Source of the DNA: Comamonadaceae bacterium
GTDB lineage: Bacteria > Pseudomonadota > Gammaproteobacteria > Burkholderiales > Burkholderiaceae_C
NCBI GenBank assembly: GCA_947375135.1
Contig: CANCER010000008.1
Coordinates: 62,001 to 126,000, forward strand
Reading direction: 5' to 3'
Length of the DNA stretch: 64,000 nucleotides
In this document: positions 56,781-64,000 of the stretch, piece after piece
How positions within the stretch are numbered: position 1 is the first letter of the stretch
How the letters are laid out: each line of letters begins with the position of its first letter
The notes under the pieces: generated by a model
What the model saw: the letters and a program-made list of their open reading frames with translations, nothing else
The model's database searches: none
Told to the model about the DNA's origin: nothing
Program-made: the position numbers and the translations under genes

Positions 56781-59705
56781 CTATTGGCAGGACTCGCAGG
56801 TGGGGTCGTCGACACCGCAAAAACGAATGTCTGTAGCGGCGTTTTCCGACAGTGCCATCTGTGCCTGGGCAGCGGCTGCCGCAGCTTCCATTGCGCCCGA
56901 CATTCTGCTGGAGCCGGGACTGTCGTTACCCGATGACACGGCATTCATGCGGCCTGCGCTCACCGTGGATTTTTCGACGTGCGTGGCCGACATGGTGCGC
57001 AGGTAGTAGGTGGTCTTGAGGCCGCGCACCCAGGCGAGTTTGTAGGTCTCGTCGAGCTTCTTGCCCGAGGCTCCGGCCATGTAAATATTGAGCGACTGTG
57101 CCTGGTCAATCCACTTCTGGCGACGTGCTGCCGCTTCCACCAGCCACTGTGTCTCCACCTCGAAGGCGGTGGCGTAGAGCTGCTTGATTTCCTGTGGCAC
57201 GCGGTCGATCGGTTTGAGCGAACCGTCGAAGTGTTTCAGGTCCATCACCATCACGTCATCCCACAGGCCCAGGCGCTTGAGATCGCGCACCAGGTAGCTG
57301 TTGATCACCGTGAATTCACCCGACAAGTTGGACTTGACCGAGAGGTTGCCGAAGCAGGGTTCGATCGAGGCATCCACGCCAATGATGTTGGAGATGGTGG
57401 CAGTGGGCGCAATGGCCACGCAGTTGCTGTTGCGCATGCCGTCCGTTGCAATCTTCTTGCGCAAGGCATCCCAGTCCAGCGTGGATGAGCGGTCCACTTC
57501 CACATAGCCGCCGCGGGCCGAGGCCAGCATGTCCAGCGTGTCCAAAGGAAGCACGCCCTTGTCCCACAGCGAGTCCTTGTAGCTGGAGTACTTGCCGCGC
57601 TCACGCGCCAGTTCAGTGGAGGCCCAGTAGGCGTAGTAGCAGATGGCTTCCATGGACGTGTCGGCGAACTGCACGGCTGCGTCCGACGCGTAGGGAATGC
57701 GCAAGGAATACAGGCTGTCCTGGAAGGCCATCAGCCCCAAACCCACCGGGCGGTGGCGCAGGTTGGAGTCGCGCGCCTTCTTGACGGCGTAGTAGTTGAT
57801 GTCGATCACGTTGTCCAGCATGCGCATGGCCGTGGTGATGGTGCGCTTGAGCTTGTCGTGGTCCAGCGCGCCATCTTTGAGGTGGTGCAGCAGATTGACC
57901 GAACCCAGGTTGCAGACGGCGGTCTCGGTGTCCGAGGTGTTGAGCGTGATTTCGGTACACAGATTGGAGGAGTGCACTACGCCGGCATGTTGCTGGGGCG
58001 AGCGCACATTGCAGGCGTCTTTGAACGTGATCCAGGGGTGGCCGGTCTCAAACAGCATGGTCAACATCTTGCGCCACAGGTCAGAGGCCTGCAGGGTGCG
58101 CGTGGGGGCGATCTCACCACGGGCAGCTTTGGCTTCGTAGGCTACGTAGGCCTTCTCAAAGTCCGCGCCAAACAGGTCGTGCAGGTCCGGCACATTGGAG
58201 GGCGAGAACAGGGTCCAGGTTCCCTTTTCCATCACGCGGCGCATGAACAGGTCGGGCACCCAGTTGGCGGTGTTCATGTCGTGGGTGCGACGGCGGTCAT
58301 CGCCGGTGTTCTTGCGCAGTTCCAGGAACTCTTCGATGTCCAGGTGCCAGGTCTCCAGGTAGGTGCAGACCGCGCCCTTGCGTTTGCCGCCCTGGTTCAC
58401 GGCCACGGCCGTGTCGTTCACTACCTTGAGGAAGGGCACCACGCCCTGTGACTCGCCATTGGTGCCCTTGATGTGGCTACCCAGGGCGCGCACGCGGGTC
58501 CAGTCATTGCCCAGGCCACCTGCAAACTTGGAGAGCAGGGCGTTTTCCTTGATCGATTCGTAAATGCCGTCCAGGTCGTCGGGCACGGTGGTCAGGTAGC
58601 AGCTGGACAACTGCGAGCGCAGTGTGCCGGCGTTGAACAGCGTGGGTGTGCTGGACATGAAGTCAAACGAGGACAGCACCTCGTAGAACTCGATGGCACG
58701 CGCCTCACGGTCAATCTCGTTGAGCGACAGGCCCATGGCCACGCGCATGAAGAAGGCCTGGGGCAACTCGATGCGCTGCTTGCCGACGTGCAGGAAGTAG
58801 CGGTCATACAGGGTTTGCAGACCCAGGTAGTCGAACTGCAGGTCGCGGCTGCTCTTCAGTGCGGCGCCCAGACGCTTCAAGTCGTATTGCAGCAACTTTT
58901 CGTCCAGCAGGTCGTTGTCCACGCCCTTCTTGATGAAACCGGGGAAGTAGTCGGCATAGGCCTCGGCCATGTCGGCCTGGGCCACGTCGCGGCCCAGCAC
59001 CTCGCGCGAGATGGTGTGGAATAACAGGCGCGCAGTGGCGTAGGTGTAGTCCGGGTCTTTTTCGATCAGGGTGCGGGCGGCCAGGATGGAGGCCTTGTAG
59101 ACCTCGTCCATGGGCACACCGTCGTACAGGTTGCGCATGGTCTCGGCCACGATGGGGTCGGCCTTGACGTCGGCACCCAGGCCGGCGCAGGCGTTCTCGA
59201 TGCGCGATTGCAGTTGCACCAGGTTCAGCGCCACGCGCTCGCCGCCTTCCAGCACATGGATCACCGGCGCAGCGGGGCGGGTCTGTTCCACGATCTTGGC
59301 GCGCTCCTGGGTGCGGCGCTCGCGGTACAGCACATAGGCGCGGGCAATTTCGTGGTGGCTGCTGCGCATCAGACCGAGTTCGACCTGGTCCTGCACGTCT
59401 TCAATGTGGAAGGTGCCGCCAGCCGGGCGCGAGCGCACCAGGGCACGAATCACCTGCTGGGTCAGTTCATCCACGGTCTCGCGCACGCTGGCCGAGGCCG
59501 CGCCCTGGGTGCCGTGCACGGCCAGAAAGGCCTTCATCATGGCCACAGCGATCTTGTTGGGCTCGAAAGAAACCACCGCGCCGTTGCGGCGGATGATCTG
59601 GTAATGGGCCAAAGGGCTGGCCTGTGTGTCTGCCAAAGTGCCCGCGTTCCGGTTGCTCACCATGCCGCTTGGCGATGGGGTCGAGGGGGATACGAAAGAT
59701 TGCAT
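56781..59705 (-). CDS. nrdA: Ribonucleoside-diphosphate reductase class Ia, alpha subunit
   Basis: 974-residue catalytic subunit making dNDPs from NDPs. An N-terminal ATP-cone for allosteric control spans about 33-130 (YQIIRRNGAVVSFEPNKIAVAMMKAF). Active-site blocks are LSSCYLTTVPDD near residue 365, SSNLCTEITLN near residue 575 and AVCNLGSVNLL near residue 595. The C-terminal redox tail DIRFCGVDDPTCESCQ carries CxxC to receive electrons. Somewhat longer than E. coli NrdA (761 aa), as is usual for the betaproteobacterial form. Upstream lies a pair of NrdR-like boxes. Confidence 0.97.
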   Translation of the reverse strand: MQSFVSPSTPSPSGMVSNRNAGTLADTQASPLAHYQIIRRNGAVVSFEPNKIAVAMMKAFLAVHGTQGAASASVRETVDELTQQVIRALVRSRPAGGTFHIEDVQDQVELGLMRSSHHEIARAYVLYRERRTQERAKIVEQTRPAAPVIHVLEGGERVALNLVQLQSRIENACAGLGADVKADPIVAETMRNLYDGVPMDEVYKASILAARTLIEKDPDYTYATARLLFHTISREVLGRDVAQADMAEAYADYFPGFIKKGVDNDLLDEKLLQYDLKRLGAALKSSRDLQFDYLGLQTLYDRYFLHVGKQRIELPQAFFMRVAMGLSLNEIDREARAIEFYEVLSSFDFMSSTPTLFNAGTLRSQLSSCYLTTVPDDLDGIYESIKENALLSKFAGGLGNDWTRVRALGSHIKGTNGESQGVVPFLKVVNDTAVAVNQGGKRKGAVCTYLETWHLDIEEFLELRKNTGDDRRRTHDMNTANWVPDLFMRRVMEKGTWTLFSPSNVPDLHDLFGADFEKAYVAYEAKAARGEIAPTRTLQASDLWRKMLTMLFETGHPWITFKDACNVRSPQQHAGVVHSSNLCTEITLNTSDTETAVCNLGSVNLLHHLKDGALDHDKLKRTITTAMRMLDNVIDINYYAVKKARDSNLRHRPVGLGLMAFQDSLYSLRIPYASDAAVQFADTSMEAICYYAYWASTELARERGKYSSYKDSLWDKGVLPLDTLDMLASARGGYVEVDRSSTLDWDALRKKIATDGMRNSNCVAIAPTATISNIIGVDASIEPCFGNLSVKSNLSGEFTVINSYLVRDLKRLGLWDDVMVMDLKHFDGSLKPIDRVPQEIKQLYATAFEVETQWLVEAAARRQKWIDQAQSLNIYMAGASGKKLDETYKLAWVRGLKTTYYLRTMSATHVEKSTVSAGRMNAVSSGNDSPGSSRMSGAMEAAAAAAQAQMALSENAATDIRFCGVDDPTCESCQ

Positions 59706-59799
59706 GAAGTTCTCTTTTTAGTAGGTGTTTTTTGGGCCTCTGTGAAGCCGGGAAGGACTTGCAGTACGTGCGGCGCCCGTTCATTCGATTGTGCAGGAC

Positions 59800-59847
59800 A
59801 CACTATATCTGGGGTCTGAAATGGTTGCAAGCCACTACCGGTAGTGT
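59800..59847. promoter_or_regulatory. Pair of NrdR-like boxes upstream of nrdA
   Basis: Box 1 is ACACTATATCTGGGGT (59800-59815), matching 13 of 16 positions of the NrdR consensus (acaCwAtATaTwGtgt). Box 2 is CCACTACCGGTAGTGT (59832-59847), palindromic, matching about 11 of 16. Their 32-bp offset is the three-turn spacing known for NrdR targets. They lie 95-142 bp before the nrdA start. The rest of the 394-bp gap 59706-60099 shows no gene I recognise. Confidence 0.65.
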
Positions 59848-60099
59848 ACCCAAGGCAAATCGCTGTTCCGGAGCAATGCCAATGAAGTTGCAATTTGTGA
59901 CAAAAATGCCGCCTGGCAGTGCACGATCCGCGCGTAAGCCAGGCCGGATGCGGGGGGCCTTAAAAGAGTGTCCGGTTGGCGCGGGTTTGCCGTGCTTTTT
60001 GCTGCAAAACGCGCACCCAATAAGGGTATGAAAAATTGGCGAATGGCAAAGTAGGGTGGTCCACTGCCGACGCACCAAGCGGCTCCCAAAAAAGAGCCC

Positions 60100-60702
60100 T
60101 TAGATTATTTTTGTGACGTCGGGATAACACCGGGGTGCAAAGCCCGCGCAGCGTTGCAAAAGCGCCCAATCGAAGCCGGGGCCGGGGTCGGCCTTGCGCC
60201 CGGGCGCGATGTGTTCGTGCCCCGCGATGTGCTGCACCGGGTATTGCAAGCGTACCGCGCTGAGCAAAGCGCTCAGGGTTTCGTATTGGGCGGGCTCGAA
60301 GGCGTCGCCCTCCAGCCCCTCCAGCTCAATACCGATGGAAAAGTCGTTGCAGTTGTCCCGACCCCTGTGCGCAGAGCGCCCGGCATGCCAGGCCCGGTCG
60401 TCGCAGCTCACAAACTGCCAGAGTTCGCCACCGCGCTGTATGAAAAAGTGGGCAGAGACCTGCAGCCCTTCCATCTGCTTGAAATAGGGATGGGCGTTCC
60501 AGTCCAGCTGGTTGGTAAACAACTGCTGCACCGCCCCACCACCAAACTGGCCGGGCGGCAGGCTGATGGAGTGCAGCACCAGCAGGTCCACCCGGCTGTA
60601 GGGCGGACGCGGGCCGAAATTGGGCGAGGGGCATGCGCGCGCAAAGGTATACCAGCCCTGGCGCCAGACAGACGCCGCTTGGGCATCGCGGGCTTCAGGC
60701 AT
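60100..60702 (-). CDS. ampD: 1,6-anhydro-N-acetylmuramyl-L-alanine amidase AmpD
   Basis: 200-residue cytoplasmic zinc amidase that cleaves the peptide from anhydro-muropeptides in cell-wall recycling and controls beta-lactamase induction in many bacteria. Zinc ligands are His in LLVLHSISLP near residue 43, His in IAGHEHIAPG near residue 155 and Asp in RKADPGPGFDW near residue 165. ATG 60702 has GGGAG nine bases before it; ATG 60711 is in frame. It overlaps the end of pilR slightly. Confidence 0.95.
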   Translation of the reverse strand: MPEARDAQAASVWRQGWYTFARACPSPNFGPRPPYSRVDLLVLHSISLPPGQFGGGAVQQLFTNQLDWNAHPYFKQMEGLQVSAHFFIQRGGELWQFVSCDDRAWHAGRSAHRGRDNCNDFSIGIELEGLEGDAFEPAQYETLSALLSAVRLQYPVQHIAGHEHIAPGRKADPGPGFDWALLQRCAGFAPRCYPDVTKII

Positions 60703-62137
60703 CGCCGTCATCTCCCTGCATGTCCGGCGCATCAATCTTGAGGCGCACGATGCGGTAGCGGATCTGGCGCAGCGTCAGCCCCAGTAGCTTGGCCGCCAGC
60801 GTGCGGTTAAAGCCGGTTTCGCGCAGGGCGCGCACCAGAATATGCCGCTCCTTGTCGTCCAGATAGGCCTGAAGGTCCTCCGGTAATGCCGGTTTGGCGG
60901 CTGGTTCTGCCTTGTTCGCTGCAACGCCGGGCTGCGCACGCAGAGCGCCGGCATCCGGCAAGTCCAGCACATCACCTTCCGACAGTGCCAGAGCCCGGTG
61001 CAGCATATTTTCCAGTTCGCGCACATTGCCCAGCAGGGGCAGAGTGGCCAGACGGGCAATGGCGCTCACGGGCATCTGCCGCACCGGCTCACCGGACTCC
61101 CTGGCAATGCGTGCCAACAGGGCATGGCAGAGCGCGGGCAGGTCCTCGGGGCGTTCGCGCAGCGGCGGGATGTCGATGTCGATGACGTTCAGCCGGTAAA
61201 ACAGGTCCTGGCGGAAGCGTCCTGCGGCGACTTCGCCCGGCAAGTCTTTGTGCGTGGCGCTGACCACGCGCACATCCACAATCTCCTCCTGGTTGCCGCC
61301 CAGTGGGCGAACGCAACGCTCCTGGATAGCACGCAGCAGCTTGGCCTGCATGGCCAGCGGCAGGTCGCCAATTTCATCCAGAAACAAAGTTCCGCCGTCG
61401 GCGGCCTTGAAGAAGCCCTCCCGGTCCTGTGTTGCGCCGGTGTAGGCCCCTTTTTTGGCGCCGAAGAATTCCGCTTCCAGCAGGTTCTCCGGAATTGCGC
61501 CGCAGTTCACCGCCACCCAGGGCCCGTCCTTGCGGTGGCTGTTGGCGTGCAGGGCGTTGGCTACCAGTTCCTTGCCGGTGCCGGACTCACCGCGCACCAT
61601 CACCGGCGCCATGCTGCGCGCCACTTTGACAATGCGTTCGCGCACAGTGCGCATGGCCAGTGAATCGCCCGCCATACGGCACAGGGCTTGCACACCCTTG
61701 TCTGTGGTTGTCGTGCTGCTGACGGTCAGCGGGAGTGCTGCAGCACCACCGCGCGCACCCTGGACGGCGGCAGCCACCACGGACCGGAATTGCTTGAGGT
61801 CGACCGGCTTGGTCAGATAGTCAAAAGCGCCGGCCTTCAGGGATTCCACGGCATTTTCAGCTGAGCCGTAGGCGGTAATCACAATGCATCGCTCACTGCG
61901 CTGCTGGGCCCGAATGCCTTTGAGCAGATCGATGCCAGAGCCATCGGGCAAGCGCATGTCGGTAATCACCAGGTCGAAGCGCCGCGTATTGAGCAGGCCC
62001 CATGCTTCCTGGACGGTGGCGGCCGCTTCCACCTGATAGCCCTCGCGCAGCAGGGTCAGTTCGTAGAGCGTGCGCAGGTCCGGCTCGTCGTCCAGAACCA
62101 GAATCCGGAGGTCGCTTAGAACGTGGTGATGGGCCAT
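60695..62137 (-). CDS. pilR: Sigma-54-dependent response regulator PilR
   Basis: 480-residue NtrC-family activator. Receiver domain residues 1-125 with phospho-Asp in VITDMRLPDGSG and Lys in YLTKPVDL. The AAA+ domain (about 165-395) has Walker A RGESGTGKELVANAL and the loop GAYTGA, a Tyr variant of the sigma-54-contacting GAFTGA. A Fis-type helix-turn-helix closes the protein (LAAKLLGLTLRQIRYRI). With PilS it turns on pilin transcription in type IV pilus systems. Overlaps pilS by 22 bp. Confidence 0.93.
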   Translation of the reverse strand: MAHHHVLSDLRILVLDDEPDLRTLYELTLLREGYQVEAAATVQEAWGLLNTRRFDLVITDMRLPDGSGIDLLKGIRAQQRSERCIVITAYGSAENAVESLKAGAFDYLTKPVDLKQFRSVVAAAVQGARGGAAALPLTVSSTTTTDKGVQALCRMAGDSLAMRTVRERIVKVARSMAPVMVRGESGTGKELVANALHANSHRKDGPWVAVNCGAIPENLLEAEFFGAKKGAYTGATQDREGFFKAADGGTLFLDEIGDLPLAMQAKLLRAIQERCVRPLGGNQEEIVDVRVVSATHKDLPGEVAAGRFRQDLFYRLNVIDIDIPPLRERPEDLPALCHALLARIARESGEPVRQMPVSAIARLATLPLLGNVRELENMLHRALALSEGDVLDLPDAGALRAQPGVAANKAEPAAKPALPEDLQAYLDDKERHILVRALRETGFNRTLAAKLLGLTLRQIRYRIVRLKIDAPDMQGDDGDA

Positions 62138-63864
62138 GGCGGTGGGTTCGAGTCTTTGGGTTCTTCTGCTGCCGACGGCACCGTGCGCACAAAGGACACA
62201 GAAAAATCATTGCCCTCCACGTGGCTGCCGGCCACCTCGCGTTGGCTGCGCTGGTAGCTGATGCTCGCGCCGTGCCCCTCGCACAGTTGCCGGCAAATAT
62301 AAAGCCCCAAGCCGCTGGAGCGGCTCTCGGAAGAAAAAAATGGTTCAAACAAATGGCGCTCCACCGTCTGGTCCATGGGGGGTCCCTCGCTCCACACGCG
62401 CAGTGTGGCCTGTTGCGCGTGCAGGCCCTGGGTTTGTACCTGAATGCCGCCCGGCCGCTCGGAGGCAAAGCGGCGCGCGTTGTCCAGCAGGTTGACCAGA
62501 ATGCGGCGCAAATGGTCGCCCTCAAACTGCACCTGGATGGCCTGTCCGCTCAAGTGGCACTCCAGGCGCAGCAGGCACTGGTTCTGCGTACTCCAGTCGC
62601 GGCAGATCCGGTGCACGTGCTCGTTGAGCGTGATTTGTAGCGGATGCAGCCCGCCATCCTGCGGCTGTGCGCGTGAGGCATCCAGAATGTCATCCACGAT
62701 TTTGCCCAGGCGCTGTGCATTCTGGCCCACCATCTGCGTCAGTTTCTTGTGGCGCGGATCTGTCAGGTCCTCATCCAGCAAGGCGTTGGCCTGCGAGATG
62801 GCTGCCAGAGGGTTGCGTATCTCATGCGCAACGGCGGTGGACATGCGGCCCATGCTGGCCAGCTTTTCTGTGCGCATGCGCGCTTCGAGTTCACGCTGGT
62901 CCTGCAAAAACAAAACGCATAGGCTTTCACCCCCCAGGTCCTGCGGGTTGGTGGGCCGGGTGCTGACGTGTACGCGTAGCGGCCCTTGCCCTTCGTGGCT
63001 GATGGTGACGTCTTGCTCTTGCCCCAGGCCGTGTTCGAAGCTGGTGTAGGTCATTTGCAGCAAGGGCAACCAACCCGGCTCCAGGTGCAGATCCGTCAGG
63101 TGCTGGCGTTGCTCCGGTGTCGATGCCAGCAGTTTCAAGGCCGCCGGGTTGGCCGCGCGCACCGTCCCCAGCCTGTCCACAATCAGTACGCCGTCAGGCA
63201 GCGAGCCAATCACCAGGGCATTGACCTGGCGCTGCAGCGTAGCGGCGGCCTGGCTGCTACGCGCCCGCAGCCCCTCGCTGGCCAGGCGGCTGGCGAGCTG
63301 GTTGGCAAGCCATGCAATTGCAAAATAGCCCACTCCTGTCAGTGCCGCCTGCAGCAAGGACAGCGTGGTGTCGGTGTTGCCCGCCGCCTGGGTCCACCAG
63401 GTACTTCCCAGCAACAGCACGGTCACCCCGGCTGCCGTGCCCAGCGCCAGACGCAAGGAACCCAGCACCGATGCCAGCAGAATCGGCAGTGCCAGCAGCG
63501 GTGTGTAATTCACCTGGTTGGACTGGAGCACCTGCAGGGAAGTGAAAGCCAGCACATCCAAGCCCACCAGCCGCAACCAATGGCGGCTAAAGTTATCGCC
63601 CAGAAACAGCGGTTTGCCAAAAAGCCCGGTCGCCAGGGTGCTGCCAAAGTAAGCCAAGCTGATGATGACCAGCCACTTGCTATAAGAGGTGCCGCTGGTG
63701 AACAAGGTAACCTGCATGGCCAGCAAGACCAGACCCAGCGTAAAGCGGGCCGTCATGAAGCCCTGCCAGATGCGCGAGAACTCGCGCGTACCATCGGTGT
63801 GCATATCCGCCGTCCAGGGAGCCGCCGGGCCAAACCACGGGCGCCTGGAGGGCAGCTCCGCCAT
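62116..63864 (-). CDS. pilS: Sensor histidine kinase PilS
   Basis: 582-residue membrane kinase. About six membrane segments (residues about 30-200) are followed by a PAS-like region with ADGV-type block IGSLPDGVLIVDRLGTVRAAN near residue 250. The dimerisation/phosphoacceptor motif is AVAHEIRNPLAAISQAN near residue 365; the ATPase domain has ILVNLLDNARRFA (N box) and SSGLGLYICRQL (G box). ATG 63864 follows GGGAG and overlaps the upstream gene stop as TGATG. The membrane part matches the pilin-sensing PilS family. Confidence 0.92.
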   Translation of the reverse strand: MAELPSRRPWFGPAAPWTADMHTDGTREFSRIWQGFMTARFTLGLVLLAMQVTLFTSGTSYSKWLVIISLAYFGSTLATGLFGKPLFLGDNFSRHWLRLVGLDVLAFTSLQVLQSNQVNYTPLLALPILLASVLGSLRLALGTAAGVTVLLLGSTWWTQAAGNTDTTLSLLQAALTGVGYFAIAWLANQLASRLASEGLRARSSQAAATLQRQVNALVIGSLPDGVLIVDRLGTVRAANPAALKLLASTPEQRQHLTDLHLEPGWLPLLQMTYTSFEHGLGQEQDVTISHEGQGPLRVHVSTRPTNPQDLGGESLCVLFLQDQRELEARMRTEKLASMGRMSTAVAHEIRNPLAAISQANALLDEDLTDPRHKKLTQMVGQNAQRLGKIVDDILDASRAQPQDGGLHPLQITLNEHVHRICRDWSTQNQCLLRLECHLSGQAIQVQFEGDHLRRILVNLLDNARRFASERPGGIQVQTQGLHAQQATLRVWSEGPPMDQTVERHLFEPFFSSESRSSGLGLYICRQLCEGHGASISYQRSQREVAGSHVEGNDFSVSFVRTVPSAAEEPKDSNPPPWPITTF

Positions 63865-64000
63865 CAGGGCTCCCGCGCTTGGCGGTGGGCTGCACTGCAA
63901 TACAAGCCCTTGGTGCCTTGCACGGCTTCGTTGGCTGGCAGGTGCATGCCGCAATGCGCACAGGGAACCATGTTGACAACGCCCGCAGCGGGCGCGTTTT
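63864..64000 (-). CDS. PP0621-family zinc-ribbon protein, 5' end outside the window
   Basis: Only the last 45 codons are in the window. They read NMVPCAHCGMHLPANEA, then a second Cys in GLYCSAAHRQAREP, the zinc-ribbon end of the small PP0621-family proteins found directly upstream of pilS in Comamonadaceae. The frame is open to the right edge at 64000. Its stop overlaps the pilS start at TGATG (63864-63866), indicating coupling. Function unknown. Confidence 0.8.
   Translation of the reverse strand, partial: NAPAAGVVNMVPCAHCGMHLPANEAVQGTKGLYCSAAHRQAREP

Noticed and set aside
60081-60098. Possible terminator GGCTC/GAGCC after ampD
   Set aside because: Only 5 bp of stem and no T-run following on the minus strand.

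Overview
The window looks like a chromosomal segment of a GC-rich betaproteobacterium of the order Burkholderiales, most likely family Comamonadaceae (Rhodoferax/Polaromonas-like). That placement rests on gene order (folC-SPOR-cvpA-purF-metZ, accB-accC-prmA-DUF3426, nrdA-nrdB next to ampD-pilR-pilS) and on an Ala/Lys/Pro-rich histone H1-like protein. It comes from reading the proteins, not from a database search. I recognise no rRNA, CRISPR array, prophage or intact insertion sequence.

Layout. 1-9.1 kb: housekeeping genes (partial tas, Cys-tRNA(Pro) deacylase, plsY, degenerate HD-GYP protein, yajQ, murB, argG, ppnP, folC). 9.1-15 kb: one long co-directional run (SPOR protein, cvpA, purF, metZ, gltX) ending in a tRNA-Ala/Glu/Asp cluster with its own promoter and terminator. 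15-19 kb: a more accessory stretch with a MazG-like hydrolase, an SDR, an internally deleted aldo/keto reductase pseudogene and an atypical UvrD-like helicase. 18.9-27.1 kb: a minus-strand catabolic cluster. It holds a carnitine-to-glycine-betaine module (BKACE, L-carnitine dehydrogenase, betainyl-CoA thioesterase) joined to a second thioesterase, an acyl-CoA dehydrogenase, an ADP-forming acyl-CoA synthetase and an enoyl-CoA hydratase. Together these could take gamma-butyrobetaine or crotonobetaine to glycine betaine. A 400-bp array of nested inverted repeats separates the two paralogous thioesterases.

27.4-29.7 kb: a membrane diguanylate cyclase with a C-terminal hemerythrin domain, followed 9 bp later by a 2H phosphoesterase. 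29.7-35 kb: DMT transporter, ogt, phosphomannomutase, waaC, waaA. 35-36.3 kb: a lower-GC nucleotidyltransferase gene bracketed by short direct repeats, beside a PIN-domain remnant. 36.3-43.5 kb: envelope and RNA genes (CDP-diglyceride synthase family, a lysophospholipid acyltransferase broken by an in-frame amber codon, mtgA, tonB-like, an RNB exoribonuclease, a YqiA-like esterase, rodA). 43.5-44 kb: a 407-bp palindromic element. 44-50.9 kb: tldD, azlCD, aroG preceded by an aromatic-residue-rich leader peptide and terminator (a ribosome-mediated attenuator), mpl and a TAT-exported thioredoxin-like protein.

51-64 kb: accB-accC-prmA, a DUF3426 protein, the histone-like gene, nrdB and nrdA with a pair of NrdR-like boxes, ampD, and the type IV pilus regulators pilR and pilS, ending in a partial PP0621-family gene.

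The observations most worth following are the aroG attenuator, the composite betaine/carnitine cluster, the hemerythrin-diguanylate cyclase/2H phosphoesterase pair, the palindromic elements, and the amber-interrupted acyltransferase.
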